From the NCBI GenBank assembly GCA_017996395.1, contig JAGOHA010000013.1:1-48050 (forward strand): 48,050 nucleotides of DNA, in the 5' to 3' direction. This stretch comes from Acidobacteriota bacterium. Lineage in GTDB: Bacteria > Acidobacteriota > JAAYUB01. Shown here piece by piece: positions 8,369 to 16,359 of the stretch (the stretch's first letter is position 1; every line of letters begins with the position of its first letter). The notes under the pieces were generated by a model. It made no database searches, was not told the DNA's origin, and was given only the letters and a program-made list of their open reading frames with translations. The position numbers and the translations under genes were made by a program.

Positions 8369-9580
8369 ATGGCCCACAAACTGCTGCTCGCCGACGACAG
8401 CATCACCATCCAGAAGGTGGTCAGCCTGACCTTCGCCGAGGAGGACTTCGAAGTCATTTGTGTCGGCAACGGCGAGATCGCAATCGAAAAAATAGGTGAG
8501 ATCCGGCCCGACGTGGTCCTGGCCGACATCTTCATGCCCCGAAAAACCGGTTACGAGGTGTGCGAATTCGTCAAGCGCACACCCCATCTGCGCCATATCC
8601 CCGTCATTCTGCTCGTCGGGACGTTCGAGCCGTTCGACAAGAACGAGGCGGCCCGCGTGGGTGCCGACGCCCACGTCACCAAGCCGTTCGAAACCACGTC
8701 GCTCATCCGGCTGGTCCGGCAGTCGGTGGCCAACGCGCCCAAGCCCGAGCCGGCGCCCGCCAAGCCGGTGATGCCGCCCACCCTCGACGCCGACCGGACG
8801 TTCCAGATCCAGCTCTCGGAGCTGGACGAGCGGCTCGGGCGCACCCAGCCCCCCAAACCGGTCGCCCCCCCCGAGATCCTGGACATCCCGGCCCTGAAAA
8901 CCCGGCAGCCGGTGCCTCAGGATCTGGAGCGCACCCTGCTCTCCGCGCCCGTCCCGCCGGCAGCCGCGCTGGGTCCCGACGAGGTGATCCTGGAACCCGA
9001 GGAGGAGCTCATCGTCCCGCCGGCGCCGCCGCAAGCTGTGGAAGAGGAGCTGTTCATCCCGGAGGCTCCCGCCGTGGCGTTTGCGCCCGCCGCCGAGCCC
9101 GAGCTGCTGGCGGTGCCGCCGCTGGCCCGTCGCATCCAGCGCCCCGCCGACGAGGACATTCTGGGCATCTTCGAGCTCATCGGCCTGGACCGCCTCATTG
9201 CGCGGCAGCACAGTCTCGAGGAGGCGGTGCGCCGTGAGCGCGAGGCCGCCGCGGCCCCGCGGATCGCCGCCGTGGCCGAGCCCGAGCCGGTGGCGCCACC
9301 CGCAGAGGTCGTGTACGAAGAAGCCGAGGCCCCCGCTGCTCCCGTGGTCAGTTTCCCCGCCGCGGCGCCCGTCATGCCCGCCAGAGCCCCGGCCGAGGCG
9401 CCGGCCCCGACCGCCGCAACCGAGTTGAGTGAAGACCTGGTCACCCGGATCGCCCGGATGGTCATCGAGCGCCTGAGTGAAAAAGTGGTCCGGGAGATCG
9501 CCTGGGAAGTGGTGCCGGATCTGTCCGAGACCATCATCCGCAACGAGCTGGACCGGCTGAAGGGCGAAGGCAAGTTCTGA
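8369..9580 (+). CDS. Response regulator with N-terminal REC and long Pro/Ala linker
   Basis: 403 residues. The receiver domain covers about residues 3-120: acidic pair Asp9-Asp10, phosphoacceptor Asp53 (VLADIFMPRKTGYEVC), and switch Lys105 (AHVTKPFE). A disordered Pro/Ala/Glu-rich stretch of about 230 residues follows. The conserved C-terminal helical segment begins near residue 350 (LVTRIARMVIERLSEKVVRE, then IAWEVVPDLSETII). There is no DNA-binding or enzymatic output domain. Similar REC-linker-helix proteins occur in Acidobacteriota and Deltaproteobacteria, where the helical tail is thought to mediate protein contacts. The cognate kinase is not in the window. The start has a strong GAGGAGG site and its own promoter. 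Confidence 0.87.
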   Translation: MAHKLLLADDSITIQKVVSLTFAEEDFEVICVGNGEIAIEKIGEIRPDVVLADIFMPRKTGYEVCEFVKRTPHLRHIPVILLVGTFEPFDKNEAARVGADAHVTKPFETTSLIRLVRQSVANAPKPEPAPAKPVMPPTLDADRTFQIQLSELDERLGRTQPPKPVAPPEILDIPALKTRQPVPQDLERTLLSAPVPPAAALGPDEVILEPEEELIVPPAPPQAVEEELFIPEAPAVAFAPAAEPELLAVPPLARRIQRPADEDILGIFELIGLDRLIARQHSLEEAVRREREAAAAPRIAAVAEPEPVAPPAEVVYEEAEAPAAPVVSFPAAAPVMPARAPAEAPAPTAATELSEDLVTRIARMVIERLSEKVVREIAWEVVPDLSETIIRNELDRLKGEGKF

Positions 9581-9728
9581 TTCGGCCGGCCGCGGCGCGC
9601 GGTGACGACCCGGACAGCCGCATGCCCGTGCATCCGCCGGTGCAATCCGTCCCCCACAGCGCCATCCATCGACGGACTGCGTGTTGGCCCGTGACGGAGC
9701 CGTGGCTGGGCGCGCCGCCGATTTTAGG

Positions 9729-9734
9729 TATAAT
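9729..9734 (+). promoter_or_regulatory. Perfect -10 box upstream of the biotin ligase gene
   Basis: TATAAT at 9729-9734, 39 bases before ATG 9773. No convincing -35 hexamer is seen at 16-18 bases, so it is a likely but incomplete promoter. The remaining intergenic sequence from 9581 shows nothing else recognisable. Confidence 0.4.
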
Positions 9735-9772
9735 GTGATCTTTTCGCCGCCTCCCGGCGAGACGTAGCAACC

Positions 9773-10642
9773 ATGAACCGCAAGTCGCATCCGCCGCAAT
9801 CCAACTCCCATCCGGGCGCCGCATCGTCCCGGACCCCGGGAAGCCCGGACAGCTGCCCCTATGCGCCCATGGCGTGCGAGCTGGAATCGTTCCGCCACAT
9901 CCGCCACGTCCGCGGCTTCGGAGCGGTGGACTCCACCAACTCCACGGCCCGCGCGCTCGGCGAGGCCGGCGACATCCCGCCGGGCACCCTGGTGGTGGCC
10001 AACTCCCAGCGCGCCGGGCGGGGTCGCCTGGACCACACCTGGCACTCCCCGGCCGGCCAGGGGATCTACGCCTCGCTGTTTCTGGCGCCCATGGTGCCGC
10101 TGCCGCAGGCACACTGCGTGACCCTGGTGACGGGACTGTCGGTGGCCCAGGCCCTGGCCCAGGCCCATCCGGCGCTGGCCCGCCACCTCGACATCAAGTG
10201 GCCCAACGACGTCCTGTGGCAGGGTCGCAAGCTCGGCGGCATCCTCGTGGAGTCCAGCCTCCAGGACAACACCCTGCGGCACCTCGTGGTGGGGATCGGG
10301 ATCAACGTGGCCCAGACGGCGTTCCCCGAGGACATCCGGACCCGCGCCGTCTCGGTGGCCCAGGCCGCCGGTACCATCGTCTCCCGGCACGATCTGCTGG
10401 TGCGCGTTCTGGGCTGTCTCGACGCAAACCTCAGCCGTTTGGGCGACGGCGCCTGGCCGGACCTGCGCCGGCAGTGGGAGGAGTCCTCCTCGTTCGCCCA
10501 CGGCCGCAAGGTCAAGTTTTTCGAACGGGGCCGGCCGCTCCTGGGCACCACCTGCGGCCTGATGGACGACGGGGCGCTCGGCGTGCAGCTGCGGGGCGGC
10601 GAGCGCAAGGCGCTCTACCACGGCGAAATATTCGAATACTGA
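9773..10642 (+). CDS. birA: Biotin--[acetyl-CoA carboxylase] ligase, monofunctional
   Basis: 289 residues. Catalytic-domain motifs are all present: VDSTNSTAR, the biotinyl-AMP loop RAGRGRLDHTW, GQGIYASLFL, IKWPNDVLW with the catalytic Lys, KLGGILVES and VVGIGINV, then a C-terminal SH3-like domain. It attaches biotin to the carboxyl carrier protein of acetyl-CoA carboxylase. The helix-turn-helix repressor domain of E. coli BirA is missing, so it should not regulate biotin genes. The first ~45 residues are Ser/Pro-rich and not conserved, so the true start could lie downstream (for example the ATG before A-C-E-L-E). ftsY follows after 15 bases, so the two are probably co-transcribed. Confidence 0.93.
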   Translation: MNRKSHPPQSNSHPGAASSRTPGSPDSCPYAPMACELESFRHIRHVRGFGAVDSTNSTARALGEAGDIPPGTLVVANSQRAGRGRLDHTWHSPAGQGIYASLFLAPMVPLPQAHCVTLVTGLSVAQALAQAHPALARHLDIKWPNDVLWQGRKLGGILVESSLQDNTLRHLVVGIGINVAQTAFPEDIRTRAVSVAQAAGTIVSRHDLLVRVLGCLDANLSRLGDGAWPDLRRQWEESSSFAHGRKVKFFERGRPLLGTTCGLMDDGALGVQLRGGERKALYHGEIFEY

Positions 10643-10657
10643 ACGGGACGTGACACC

Positions 10658-11620
10658 ATGGTGACCGGCTTCTTCAACAAGCTCAAACACGCGGTCAAGA
10701 ACACCAAGGACCAGCTGGTGGGCCGCATCGAAAACCTGGTCCTGGGCGAGAAGCAGTTCAGCGCTTCGACGCTGGAGCAGCTCGAGACCATCCTCATCGG
10801 CGCCGACATCGGAGTCAAGACCACCGAGGAGATCCTGGACCGCGTCCGGCAGGCGGTCTCCCGCGACGCCCTGCACGATTTCGACACCCTGGCCGGCCTG
10901 ATCAAGGGCACCCTGCTCGAGATCCTCACCCAGCCCCCCGCAGCGCCGGCGGTCCCCGCCGGGCCGGGTTCGGCCAAACCGGCGCCGACTGTCCCGCCGG
11001 ACGGCCAGCCGCGGGTGGTCTTCATCGTGGGCGTCAACGGCGTGGGGAAGACCACCACCATCGGCAAGCTGGCGCACCGGCTGAGCCAGGCCGGCCGGAA
11101 AGTGGTCATCTGCGCATCGGACACCTTCCGCGCCGCGGCCATCGAGCAGGTGGAGATCTGGGCCCAGCGCTCCGGCGCGTCGCTCATCAAGAAGAGCCAG
11201 GGCGCCGACCCCGCCGCGGTGCTGCACGATTCACTGGACGTCGCGGCGCGGGACCGCGCCGACGTGGTCATCGTGGACACCGCCGGCCGGCTCCACACCA
11301 AGACCAACCTGATGAAGGAGCTGGAGAAGATGCACCGCCTGGCCGCCAAGCGGGTGCCGGGCGCCCCCCACGACGTCTACCTCATCATCGACGCCACCAC
11401 CGGCCAGAACGGCCTGGTTCAGGCCCGCGAATTCCTCAAGACCACGGGTGTCACGGGACTCATCGTGACGAAGCTCGACGGCACCGCCAAGGGGGGCGTT
11501 GTCGTGGCCATCGCCCGCGAGCTCCGGCTGCCTATCCGCTACGTGGGCGTGGGCGAGAAGATGGAGGACCTCATCGACTTCAGCCCCGAGGACTTCGTCG
11601 AATCCCTCTTCGCCTCTTAG
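10658..11620 (+). CDS. ftsY: Signal recognition particle receptor FtsY
   Basis: 320 residues. The four-helix N domain (about residues 1-95, with ETILIGADIGVKTTEEI) is followed by the GTPase G domain: P-loop GVNGVGKTTTIGKL, DTFRAAAIEQ insertion-box motif, DTAGRLHTKTNLMKEL, TKLDGTAKGG and closing GVGEKMEDLIDF. It docks ribosome-nascent chain-SRP complexes at the inner membrane. The acidic A domain of E. coli FtsY is absent; a short Pro/Ala linker lies between N and G domains. FtsY rather than Ffh is indicated by the absence of an M domain. The stop lies nine bases before a composite repeat, so the gene ends at that element. Confidence 0.96.
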   Translation: MVTGFFNKLKHAVKNTKDQLVGRIENLVLGEKQFSASTLEQLETILIGADIGVKTTEEILDRVRQAVSRDALHDFDTLAGLIKGTLLEILTQPPAAPAVPAGPGSAKPAPTVPPDGQPRVVFIVGVNGVGKTTTIGKLAHRLSQAGRKVVICASDTFRAAAIEQVEIWAQRSGASLIKKSQGADPAAVLHDSLDVAARDRADVVIVDTAGRLHTKTNLMKELEKMHRLAAKRVPGAPHDVYLIIDATTGQNGLVQAREFLKTTGVTGLIVTKLDGTAKGGVVVAIARELRLPIRYVGVGEKMEDLIDFSPEDFVESLFAS

Positions 11621-11628
11621 TGTTTTTC

Positions 11629-11825
11629 GCAATCGCAATCGCAATCGTAATCGTAATTCGTAATCGTGCTCGTAATCGTCATCGAGGCTCGAGGCTCGGG
11701 GCTTGTTCTCATTTCGCGTACATTGGACTTCGATAATCGGACCTGGGGCCTGGGTTCTGGGACCTGGGTTCTGGGTCTTGGGAGCTGTACCTATTTACCC
11801 ATTCACCCATTCACCCATTCTCCGG
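11629..11825. repeat. Composite intergenic repeat, copy A
   Basis: A string of short imperfect direct repeats in five blocks: AATCG/GTAATCG units; GAGGCTCG units; a ~45-base link ending in ATAATCGGACCTGG; CTGGGTT/CTGGGAC units; and an 8-base CATTCACC array. Copy C at 35.7 kb has the same blocks in the same order and orientation. It separates convergent genes (ftsY and the pyruvate-kinase-like gene), and its last block encodes the C-terminus of the latter. Confidence 0.85.
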
Positions 11826-12834
11826 TTCCCTGCTCCTCCCACGCCTCGACGATCGCGCGCAGCTCCGCCACCGCCGCCGCCGGCGCCGGCCCCACGGCCG
11901 TTTCCTCTGACAGGATGAAGCCGGTGGCGCCGTGCGCCAGGGCGTAGTGGAGCGCCGCCCGTTCCGCCCGGGTCACCGCCCGGCCCGCGGCGGCCGACGG
12001 CAGGAGGCCGCCGGCCAGCAGCATGCCCTTGCCCGCAGCGCGGGCCGCCTCAAGCAACCGCCGCTCGATCCCCGGCAACCGGGCCGGCGGCACCTGGGTA
12101 CCCAGGTCGCCGCGCGCAATGCAGCCGCACGCCGCCGCGTCGATGAGCGCCGCAGCCGCGCTCACGGCCGCCTCGGTCTCGATCTTTGGAATCAGTCGCG
12201 CCGGTCCGGGGAACCGCTCGGCCACCGCCGCCAGGTCCGCCGGTCCGTCGCAGTAAGAGACGAGGTACCGGCGGACGCCCAGCTCCCAACACGCCGCCAG
12301 CGCCCCCGCCCACGCTTCCGTGCGCAGCCGCGCCTCGCCGTCGCCCCAGGTGATTCCCATGCGGCTCGTCAGCTCACCCGCGTCGAGACATTGCGTCCGC
12401 AAGCCATCTCGTCCGACTTCGCCCACCGCGAGGCGGACCTGCCCGTCACGCAGGCGGAGGGTGTCGCCCGGTGCCGGCGCCGGGTCCACCGCGCCGAGGT
12501 CGAACGGCACCACCGCAACGCCGGCGGGGGCCGCCGCCACGCTCCCCAGCCAGAGTGCGTCGCCGGGCCGGACGGTCAGCGGCCGCTCCAGCGCTCCGGT
12601 CCGCGGCTTGCGCCCCGGCAGATCGGCGATAAGCCGCGATTCCACCACCTCGGGCGCCGCTCGACGGACGGCGTCCACCGTCCGGGCCAGCCATTCCGGC
12701 GAGGCGTGGGCCAGGTTCAGACGGAACGCGTCCGCCCCCGCCACCCGGAGCGCCGCCAGCGTGCGGGAATCCTCACTCACCGGCCCCACGGTGGCGACAA
12801 TCTCGATGTGCCCTCGACGCGATTCCACACTCAC
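11803..12834 (-). CDS. Pyruvate-kinase-like barrel protein, catalytic half only
   Basis: 343 residues from GTG 12834. The A-domain outline of pyruvate kinase is visible: EIVATVGPVSEDS, DAFRLNLAHAS, LIADLPGRKPRTG, a B-domain-like insert, KIETEAAV, CIARGDLGTQVP, LLAGGLLPS and a SEETAVG segment. Several active-site positions differ: the Asn-Phe-Ser-His of the N-terminal loop reads Asn-Leu-Ala-His, and the TQMLESM segment is replaced. The C-terminal regulatory domain (about 120 residues) is missing. True pyruvate kinases exceed 450 residues, so activity is doubtful and it may bind a phosphoester ligand. The last residues G-E-W-V-N-G are encoded by repeat copy A. It follows the small membrane protein gene by 16 bases. 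Confidence 0.7.
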   Translation of the reverse strand: MSVESRRGHIEIVATVGPVSEDSRTLAALRVAGADAFRLNLAHASPEWLARTVDAVRRAAPEVVESRLIADLPGRKPRTGALERPLTVRPGDALWLGSVAAAPAGVAVVPFDLGAVDPAPAPGDTLRLRDGQVRLAVGEVGRDGLRTQCLDAGELTSRMGITWGDGEARLRTEAWAGALAACWELGVRRYLVSYCDGPADLAAVAERFPGPARLIPKIETEAAVSAAAALIDAAACGCIARGDLGTQVPPARLPGIERRLLEAARAAGKGMLLAGGLLPSAAAGRAVTRAERAALHYALAHGATGFILSEETAVGPAPAAAVAELRAIVEAWEEQGTGEWVNG

Positions 12835-12850
12835 CCCCGCCCGAAGAATG

Positions 12851-13102
12851 TCACGGCGCCCCGGCCGCCAGGGCGATCAACTCCACACCGGCGATCACCG
12901 CGTTGCCCAGCAGTCCCGCCACCAGGCCCATCATAAATCGGTGCAACCACTTTCGCTCTTCGGGGGAAAAGGCCCATTTCTCCCCGGAGAAGCGGAACCA
13001 CCGCCGTCCCAGGCGGCGGTACTGGCAGTAATCGAAGCGGAGCGCGGTGATCACGAGCCAGGCGCCGACGGCCAGGTTCCAGATGATGCGGATCAGGACC
13101 AT
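12851..13102 (-). CDS. Small two-helix membrane protein
   Basis: 83 residues from ATG 13102; a GTG three codons upstream is an alternative because the GGAGG site lies closer to it. Two hydrophobic helices (about residues 4-19 and 60-80) flank a basic, aromatic loop (YCQYRRLGRRWFRFSGEKW). The family is not recognised. It sits head to head with dodecin (71 bases between starts) and probably shares a transcript with the pyruvate-kinase-like gene downstream. The function is unknown. Confidence 0.6.
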   Translation of the reverse strand: MVLIRIIWNLAVGAWLVITALRFDYCQYRRLGRRWFRFSGEKWAFSPEERKWLHRFMMGLVAGLLGNAVIAGVELIALAAGAP

Positions 13103-13172
13103 CCCGGCCACGGTTCCTCCGGCGGCTTGTGGTACGATAGACCCAACCGATATTGTCGCCGAAGGAGTGCGT

Positions 13173-13418
13173 ATGGGCAAGAACAAGGGCAAGCATGACG
13201 CCGCGCCGAAGGGCCACGAGAAGGTGTTCAAGCGGATCGAGGTGGCGGCCGTCTCCACCGAGGGCTACCAGCAGGCCATCGACAACGCCATCGCCAAGGC
13301 GTCCAAGACGCTGCACAACCTGAACTGGTTCGAGGTGGCCGAGATGCGCGGCCGGATCGTCAACGGCAAGGCGGTGGAATACCAGGTGGTGATGCGGCTG
13401 GCGTTCGAAATCGACTAA
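13173..13418 (+). CDS. Dodecin, flavin-binding protein
   Basis: 81 residues from ATG 13173, with AAGGAG five bases upstream. The dodecin fold is clear: VFKRIEVAAVSTEGYQQAI, then the helix AIAKASKTLHNLNWFEVAEM with the flavin-stacking Trp, and the strands RGRIVNGKAVEYQVVMRLAFEI with the conserved Gln. Dodecins form hollow dodecamers that store or buffer riboflavin and FMN. A Lys/Gly-rich N-terminal extension of about 14 residues is added. Its stop codon overlaps that of the convergent glycosyltransferase gene by three bases. Confidence 0.93.
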   Translation: MGKNKGKHDAAPKGHEKVFKRIEVAAVSTEGYQQAIDNAIAKASKTLHNLNWFEVAEMRGRIVNGKAVEYQVVMRLAFEID

Positions 13419-14587
13419 CTCCGGGCGGTGCGCTCCCCGGCTGCGGCGGCCGGCGGCTCGGCGCCGCCGGCGATTGATGCGGCCACCCGGGCGATGCACC
13501 GGGCGCCATCGAGGCGCCGCATGGCCAGCAGGTTGCGGCGCATGGCCGGCAGCGCGCCGAAGTCCGTGTCGCGCAGGAACGCCAGCGCCTTGCGCAGCCG
13601 ACGGTAATCGGGCGCCACCAGTCCCAGGCCCATGGCCTCCACCAACCGGGCGTTCCCCTCCTCCTGCCCCGGCGTGACCTGGGCGAGCACCATGGGACAT
13701 GCGGCCGCGATGGCCTCGTGCACCAGGGCGCCCCCTGCCTTGGTCACCACCAGGTCCATGTCAAACAGCTTGTGGCTGACGTCCTGAATCCACGGGTGGA
13801 CCTCCACCGCGGCAGGCAGAGTCCGCGCGAACCGCTCCGTCGCCGGGATCAGTTCCTTGCGGCTGAACATCGACAGCACCAGCTTCGCCTCGGGCCGGCT
13901 CCCCAGGATCGCCAGCACCTCGAACAGCTCTCGCCGCGGCAGGTTGGGGAGCAGGAGGATTCGCGGTCCGACCGCCGCGGTCCCACCGGTGACGGCGGGA
14001 GCGGCGGCCGCCGCGGCCTGCGCCTTCTCCGCAAACACCGGCGGCACGGCGAATCCCGTCACGAGGACCGTCTCCGCGGGAATCCCGCCGTGGACCAGAT
14101 GGGCGGCGGTCAGCTCGTCCGCCACGAGGTAGAGGTCCGAGGGTCCCTCCGTCCAGGTGGGGTGGATGGTGATGGAGTCCGTGACCACCGAGACGACGCG
14201 GAACGGGCGCGCCGGCCCATCGCCGTACAACCGGCCCAGCGCCGCGCTGTACATGGGGTAGGTGGTGACCACCACCTTCGGCTGGAAGCGCTCCACGAAC
14301 GTGGCAAAAAACGCCCGCATCCGGCGGTTGCGGAGCGCCGCGCCGGCGGCGGCGCCGCGGCGGCTCACCAGGAGGAAGAAGAGGCGCCAGGTCCGCGGGT
14401 GGCGGTTCATCACCCGCCGGTACAGCCGCTGGAGCAGGCGGTAGAGCCACGGCTGCACGGCGTCGTAGGCGTCGGCGATCTCCACGCTCAGGTCCGGCCG
14501 CTCGAGGCGGAGGGCCTCGGCGATGTTGGCGGCGGCGCTGTAGTGGCCGTTGCCGAACCGGGCCGTCAGGATGACAATGTCGGGCAT
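13415..14587 (-). CDS. GT28-type glycosyltransferase (MGDG synthase / processive diacylglycerol glucosyltransferase family)
   Basis: 390 residues from ATG 14587, with GGGGAG upstream; an in-frame start at 14620 adds only 11 unlikely residues. The N-terminal Rossmann half carries the acceptor/lipid-binding signature TARFGNGHYSAAANIAEAL and VVVTTYPMYSAAL. The C-terminal half has the sugar-nucleotide site: ILLLPNLPRRELFEVLAIL, HPWIQDVSHKLFDMDLVVTKAGGALVHEAIA and CPMVLAQVTPGQEEGNARL. Family members add glucose or galactose to diacylglycerol at the inner membrane; the exact sugar and lipid cannot be read from sequence. It stands alone between dodecin (convergent) and repeat copy B. Confidence 0.85.
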   Translation of the reverse strand: MPDIVILTARFGNGHYSAAANIAEALRLERPDLSVEIADAYDAVQPWLYRLLQRLYRRVMNRHPRTWRLFFLLVSRRGAAAGAALRNRRMRAFFATFVERFQPKVVVTTYPMYSAALGRLYGDGPARPFRVVSVVTDSITIHPTWTEGPSDLYLVADELTAAHLVHGGIPAETVLVTGFAVPPVFAEKAQAAAAAAPAVTGGTAAVGPRILLLPNLPRRELFEVLAILGSRPEAKLVLSMFSRKELIPATERFARTLPAAVEVHPWIQDVSHKLFDMDLVVTKAGGALVHEAIAAACPMVLAQVTPGQEEGNARLVEAMGLGLVAPDYRRLRKALAFLRDTDFGALPAMRRNLLAMRRLDGARCIARVAASIAGGAEPPAAAAGERTARS

Positions 14588-14709
14588 CGCGCGTCTCCCC
14601 TCGCCCCACGAGCATGCCAAGTTTCGTGATCGGGGAATGCCATCATACTATCACATCACCGTTCGGGGCAAGCCGGGTCTGCGCCGGGCGGCCGGCCCGC
14701 GTAGATCAT

Positions 14710-14998
14710 CACACCAAGACGCAAAGGCACCAAGGACGATCGGGTGCTGGGCACTGGGTACTGGGGGCACTGGGTGCTGGATCTTGGGTGCTGGATGCTG
14801 AAATTTGGACCAGGGAGTTGCATGCCACATCATATAACCGAAGTTTGATGTCCGAAGTCTGATGTCCGCATTATGGGAACGAATCTCGAGCCTCGAGTCT
14901 CGATTACGATCACGATTACGAATTACGATCACGAGTTTTCAACCACACACGATTCACTGTTCACCGTTCACTGTTCACTCCTATCTCCTATCTCCCAA
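14710..14998. repeat. Composite intergenic repeat, copy B, rearranged
   Basis: Contains the building blocks of copies A and C but shuffled. First an ACACCAAGACGCAAAGGCACC motif (also at 22.3 and 22.5 kb), then CTGGGTACTGGG units, then an inverted segment with GATGTCCGAAGT repeats, CTCGAGCCTCGAGTCTCG and ATTACGATCACG units, then GTTCACTGTTCACC units with a 7-base period. It lies upstream of both the glycosyltransferase and the tRNA gene. The flanking bases 14588-14709 show no gene. Confidence 0.75.
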
Positions 14999-15006
14999 CT
15001 CTGATC

Positions 15007-15035
15007 TTGATTCCCTCCCCGATTCATGGTAAAAG
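15007..15035 (+). promoter_or_regulatory. Probable promoter of tRNA-Arg
   Basis: TTGATT (15007-15012), 17-base spacer, TAAAAG (15030-15035). Each box matches consensus at four of six positions. The predicted transcript starts 5-8 bases before the mature tRNA. Confidence 0.4.
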
Positions 15036-15048
15036 GTCTTCTCTATTT

Positions 15049-15124
15049 GCGCCTGTAGCTCAGGGGATAGAGCACTGGTCTCCGGAACCAGGGGTCGCGC
15101 GTTCGATTCGCGCCAGGCGTACCA
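15049..15124 (+). tRNA. tRNA-Arg (anticodon CCG)
   Basis: A 76-base cloverleaf. The acceptor stem GCGCCTG pairs with CAGGCGT (G-U at the first pair); the D arm has GCTC/GAGC; anticodon stem CTGGT/ACCAG encloses loop CTCCGGA with anticodon CCG at 15082-15084; the T arm GCGCG-TTCGATT-CGCGC is perfect. Discriminator A and CCA are encoded. It reads the Arg codon CGG, which is common in this genome. Confidence 0.97.
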
Positions 15125-15130
15125 CTTATC

Positions 15131-15154
15131 AACGGCCCGCGTCAGCGGGCCGTT
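15131..15154 (+). terminator. Hairpin terminator after tRNA-Arg
   Basis: Perfect 10-base inverted repeat AACGGCCCGC / GCGGGCCGTT with a GTCA loop, seven bases after the tRNA. There is no clear T-run, so termination may be only partly intrinsic. Confidence 0.65.
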
Positions 15155-15300
15155 GGCCTGTCTGGCCAATCCTGCTCAACCTGTCCCGACTGCAATCTTC
15201 CGGAATTCACACCGGACATCCGATCACGTCCTGGCAAAGCCCTGTTTGTGCCATGCAGTTTGAACGGTGAAAATTCTTGACCGGGAACAGAGGGGATTCT

Positions 15301-16359
15301 ATGCTGGCGGCATCGCTCCCCCGCATACCGAAGATCATGAGCCGGGAGGCCGCAATGCCAGACGTCCCCACACCTGAAGTGGCCGACCATGGACGGCAGG
15401 ATCCGGAACACCGCCCGATCGCGGAAATCCTGAGCCGGCAGGAGGAGCTGTTGGCCCGGCTCCTCGAGTCGGCCGAACGGGGCCGGGAGGAGTACCGGCA
15501 AGGCACCCAGGCCCTGTTCTACGAATTGGACCAGGTCCGGCGGGAAATTCAGGCGGTCCGGAACATGGAGGCAATCCGGTGGCAGCGCGAGGAGCTGGAG
15601 CGGGAACCCCGCTATCAGGAGCCGCTCCGGCTGCCACGCCACGCCTTCCAGGTGAATTCGCAGAACGGCGAGGACGGCATCATCCACGAGATCTTCCGGC
15701 GCATCGGCGCCACCTCCCGGCGGTTCGTCGAGGTGGGCGTCGGCGACGGCACCGAGAACAACACAGCGTTCCTCTTGTCCCAGGGATGGACGGGCTGCTG
15801 GATCGACACTCGGGACGCGTTCGTCGCGACGGTCACGTCGCGGACGGACCTCCGGGACGGCTGCCTGGCGTACCGCGTCACCGCCATGGACCGGGACAAC
15901 GCCGCCGGCCTGTTGCGCGAGCTGGACGTGCCGCCGGAGTTCGACCTGCTCTCCCTGGACATCGACCAGAACACCTACCACGTCTGGGAGGCGCTACACG
16001 AGTTCGCGCCGCGGGCGGTGGTGGTGGAGTACAACGCCGCCATCCCGCCGGCGATCGACTGGCAGGTTCACTATGCCGCCGACCGGGCGTGGGATGGTTC
16101 GCAAAACGCCGGCGCCAGCCTGAAGGCGTTCGAACTCCTCGGCCGCCGCCTCGGGTACTGCCTGGTGGGCTGCGACTACTCCGGCGTCAACGCGTTCTTC
16201 GTCCGCAGCGACCTTGCGGCCGGGCAGTTCGCCGAGCCGTTCACCGCCGAAAACCATTACGAGCCGCCGCGCTACCCCCACCTGCTGCACCGGCGCGGAC
16301 ACCCCCGCGCCATTCTGGACCGAATCCCGCCGGCCGGTCGGATGGATCCGTCGTCGTGA
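15301..16359 (+). CDS. FkbM-like SAM methyltransferase-fold protein
   Basis: 352 residues from ATG 15301 (AGAGGGG upstream); ATG 15355 with GGGAGG is an equally good alternative. An N-terminal charged region (about residues 25-100) is likely coiled coil. The Rossmann domain begins with FQVNSQNGEDGIIHEIF and SAM-binding motif I FVEVGVGDGTENNTAFLL, continues with GCWIDTRD, and has LLSLDIDQNTYHVWEAL and VVVEYNAAIPP. Proteins of this type occur beside glycosyltransferases and are presumed to methylate glycans, but the substrate is unknown. The stop overlaps the GTG start of the next gene by four bases (GTGA). Confidence 0.75.
   Translation: MLAASLPRIPKIMSREAAMPDVPTPEVADHGRQDPEHRPIAEILSRQEELLARLLESAERGREEYRQGTQALFYELDQVRREIQAVRNMEAIRWQREELEREPRYQEPLRLPRHAFQVNSQNGEDGIIHEIFRRIGATSRRFVEVGVGDGTENNTAFLLSQGWTGCWIDTRDAFVATVTSRTDLRDGCLAYRVTAMDRDNAAGLLRELDVPPEFDLLSLDIDQNTYHVWEALHEFAPRAVVVEYNAAIPPAIDWQVHYAADRAWDGSQNAGASLKAFELLGRRLGYCLVGCDYSGVNAFFVRSDLAAGQFAEPFTAENHYEPPRYPHLLHRRGHPRAILDRIPPAGRMDPSS

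Noticed and set aside
8300..11227. 975-codon minus-strand frame opposite the response regulator, birA and ftsY
   Set aside because: It spans three well-supported genes and their intergenic promoters; composition is that of antisense GC-rich sequence.
13047..13172. N-terminal extension of dodecin
   Set aside because: It overlaps the divergent membrane-protein gene and lacks a ribosome site; ATG 13173 has AAGGAG at good spacing.
15579..16355. Upstream extension of the deacetylase reading frame
   Set aside because: It overlaps the FkbM-like gene in another frame; GTG 16356 overlapping that gene's stop is the sensible start.
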